The translations under genes and the position numbers were made by a program. The notes below the pieces were generated by a model. The model was given only the letters and a program-made list of their open reading frames with translations, did no database searches and was not told where the DNA came from. Shown here one piece after another: positions 5,801-6,651 of a stretch of 6,651 nucleotides of DNA. Every line of letters starts with the position of its first letter. The stretch's first letter is position 1. The DNA comes from Bacteriovoracaceae bacterium (GTDB lineage Bacteria; Bdellovibrionota; Bacteriovoracia; Bacteriovoracales; Bacteriovoracaceae), in assembly GCA_023151145.1 (NCBI GenBank), contig JAKLJM010000262.1, positions 1 to 6,651 of the forward strand, given 5' to 3'.

Positions 5801-6475
5801 TTAGTATTTTAATCTATAACCAATTCCGACTTCTGTTGTGATGAACGTACTGGGTATTCCAAAGGTCGCTAATTTTTTTCGAAGTTGACCAACATAGACT
5901 CGGAGGTATTGTGTATGTTCTGTGGAATTTGGTCCCCAAATCTCTTTTAGGAGCTGCCTGTGGGTGACAATTTTTTCTTGATTCATCATTAAAATTTTTA
6001 AAATTAAAAATTCAGTTAGTGTTAAATGTAATTCAGAATCTTTAATAAAAACTAAGTGAGAATCGAGATTAAGTTCTAGAGAATGTATTTCTATTTTAAG
6101 AATGTGTTCATTTTTTTGAACTCTTCTAGACACAGCCCTTATTCGTGCTTCCAGTTCACTTATATTATATGGTTTTGTTAAATAATCATCAGCACCAATG
6201 TCTAAGGCTTTAATTTTTTCTTTATCATCGCTATTCGCTGTTAGAATAATTATGGGTACAGGGCTCCATGTCCGGATTTTTTGTAATACTTCAATACCTG
6301 AAATGTCAGGTAAGCCTAAATCTAATACAATTAAATCAGGTCGAGTCTCAATAGCTTTTTGAAGTCCTTCATTACCTGCTATGGCCATAAATATTTTATG
6401 CCCCTTTTCTTCTAAAGAATGGGCTAAAAAGTCTCTTACACTTTTTTCATCTTCAATAATTAAAATTCTAAGCAT
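5801..6475 (-). CDS. kdpE: Response regulator KdpE (OmpR/PhoB family)
   Basis: KdpE is the DNA-binding partner of the sensor kinase KdpD and activates the KdpFABC potassium-uptake ATPase genes at low potassium or high osmolarity. The receiver domain (about 1-118) has the acidic pocket ED (8-9), phospho-acceptor D52 in VLDLGLPD, T79 in LTA and K101 in TKPY. The winged-helix domain (about 130-224) ends in the TTEVGIGYRL strand. KdpE rather than a generic OmpR protein is suggested by LDLGLPDISGIE, GADDYLTKP and especially HRQLLKEIWGPNSTEHTQYLR, which closely follow E. coli KdpE. The 224-residue length fits. The ATG overlaps the kdpD stop, so its translation is probably coupled. No kdpFABC gene is inside the window. 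Confidence 0.93.
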   Translation of the reverse strand: MLRILIIEDEKSVRDFLAHSLEEKGHKIFMAIAGNEGLQKAIETRPDLIVLDLGLPDISGIEVLQKIRTWSPVPIIILTANSDDKEKIKALDIGADDYLTKPYNISELEARIRAVSRRVQKNEHILKIEIHSLELNLDSHLVFIKDSELHLTLTEFLILKILMMNQEKIVTHRQLLKEIWGPNSTEHTQYLRVYVGQLRKKLATFGIPSTFITTEVGIGYRLKY

Positions 6476-6651
6476 TTAAAACCTTATGATCGTGAAAAAG
6501 GGGTAATTGGATTTCAAAAATAGCACCTTTTTTGTCGTGGTTGTAAGCACGAATAGTTCCTTTATGTGCCTCAATCACTTCTTTGGATATCGATAGACCA
6601 AGTCCGATGCCTCCTGACTTATTATTTTCAAGTCGCTTAAAGCGATCAAAA
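6468..6651 (-). CDS. kdpD: Sensor histidine kinase KdpD, C-terminal part (partial)
   Basis: Only the last 60 codons are present; the gene continues past the right edge. They encode the end of a HATPase_c domain: the F-box FDRFKRLENN, the G2 box GGIGLGLSI that closes over ATP, the helix SKEVIEAHKGTI, and a final strand segment RAYNHDKKGAIFEIQLP that resembles the end of E. coli KdpD (AFNRPEGGACFRVTLP). The TAG stop (6470-6468) lies inside the first codons of kdpE, an 8-base overlap. The usual N-terminal KdpD, USP-like and transmembrane regions cannot be seen. The assignment rests on this C-terminus and on kdpE next to it. KdpD senses potassium or turgor at the inner membrane and phosphorylates KdpE. 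Confidence 0.85.
   Translation of the reverse strand, partial: FDRFKRLENNKSGGIGLGLSISKEVIEAHKGTIRAYNHDKKGAIFEIQLPLFHDHKVLNA

Overview
The window is an AT-rich stretch of bacterial chromosome and looks like core genome rather than an accessory island. The plus strand (about 1-5068) carries an information-processing and cell-wall cluster: the tail of an unidentified upstream gene, rho (transcription terminator), prfA (peptide release factor 1), prmC (the methyltransferase that modifies release factors), murA (first committed step of peptidoglycan synthesis) and a small HIT-family nucleotide hydrolase. The minus strand (5069-6651) carries a small secreted lytic-transglycosylase-like protein, the response regulator KdpE, and the C-terminal end of the sensor kinase KdpD, which runs off the right edge. 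No tRNA, rRNA, insertion sequence, CRISPR array or phage gene was seen.

Organism: a 415-residue Rho without insertions, the order rho-prfA-prmC-murA, Kdp regulators, a Sec signal peptide and strong AT bias point to a Gram-negative bacterium. The order recalls Deltaproteobacteria and Bdellovibrionota, and the AT bias makes a Bacteriovorax-like organism a reasonable guess. This is inference; nothing in the window is diagnostic of a species.

Layout: a good sigma70-type promoter (78-105) precedes rho. The rho stop codon sits in the loop of a perfect 13-bp inverted repeat followed by U-rich sequence, so rho seems to be transcribed largely as its own unit. prfA, prmC, murA and the HIT gene follow with gaps of 9, 28 and 28 bases, as in an operon. 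RF1 (GGQ glutamine Q234) and PrmC are a substrate and enzyme pair encoded side by side. The HIT gene and the convergent lytic-transglycosylase gene have stop codons that touch, with no base between them. The 189-base gap 5612-5800 holds a probable kdpDE terminator, a tentative promoter overlapping a dyad, and a leader that could fold over the ribosome binding site of the lytic-transglycosylase gene. kdpD and kdpE overlap by 8 bases.

The most unusual item is MurA. It keeps the catalytic cysteine and the other recognisable active-site motifs, but it lacks about 25 residues that normally hold the PDRIE segment (one of three similar core helices of the second domain) and carries Arg in place of Gly in the usual SGAKNA motif. 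Both changes fall where the chain crosses between the two domains. No clearly new multi-gene system is visible; most of the window is conventional.
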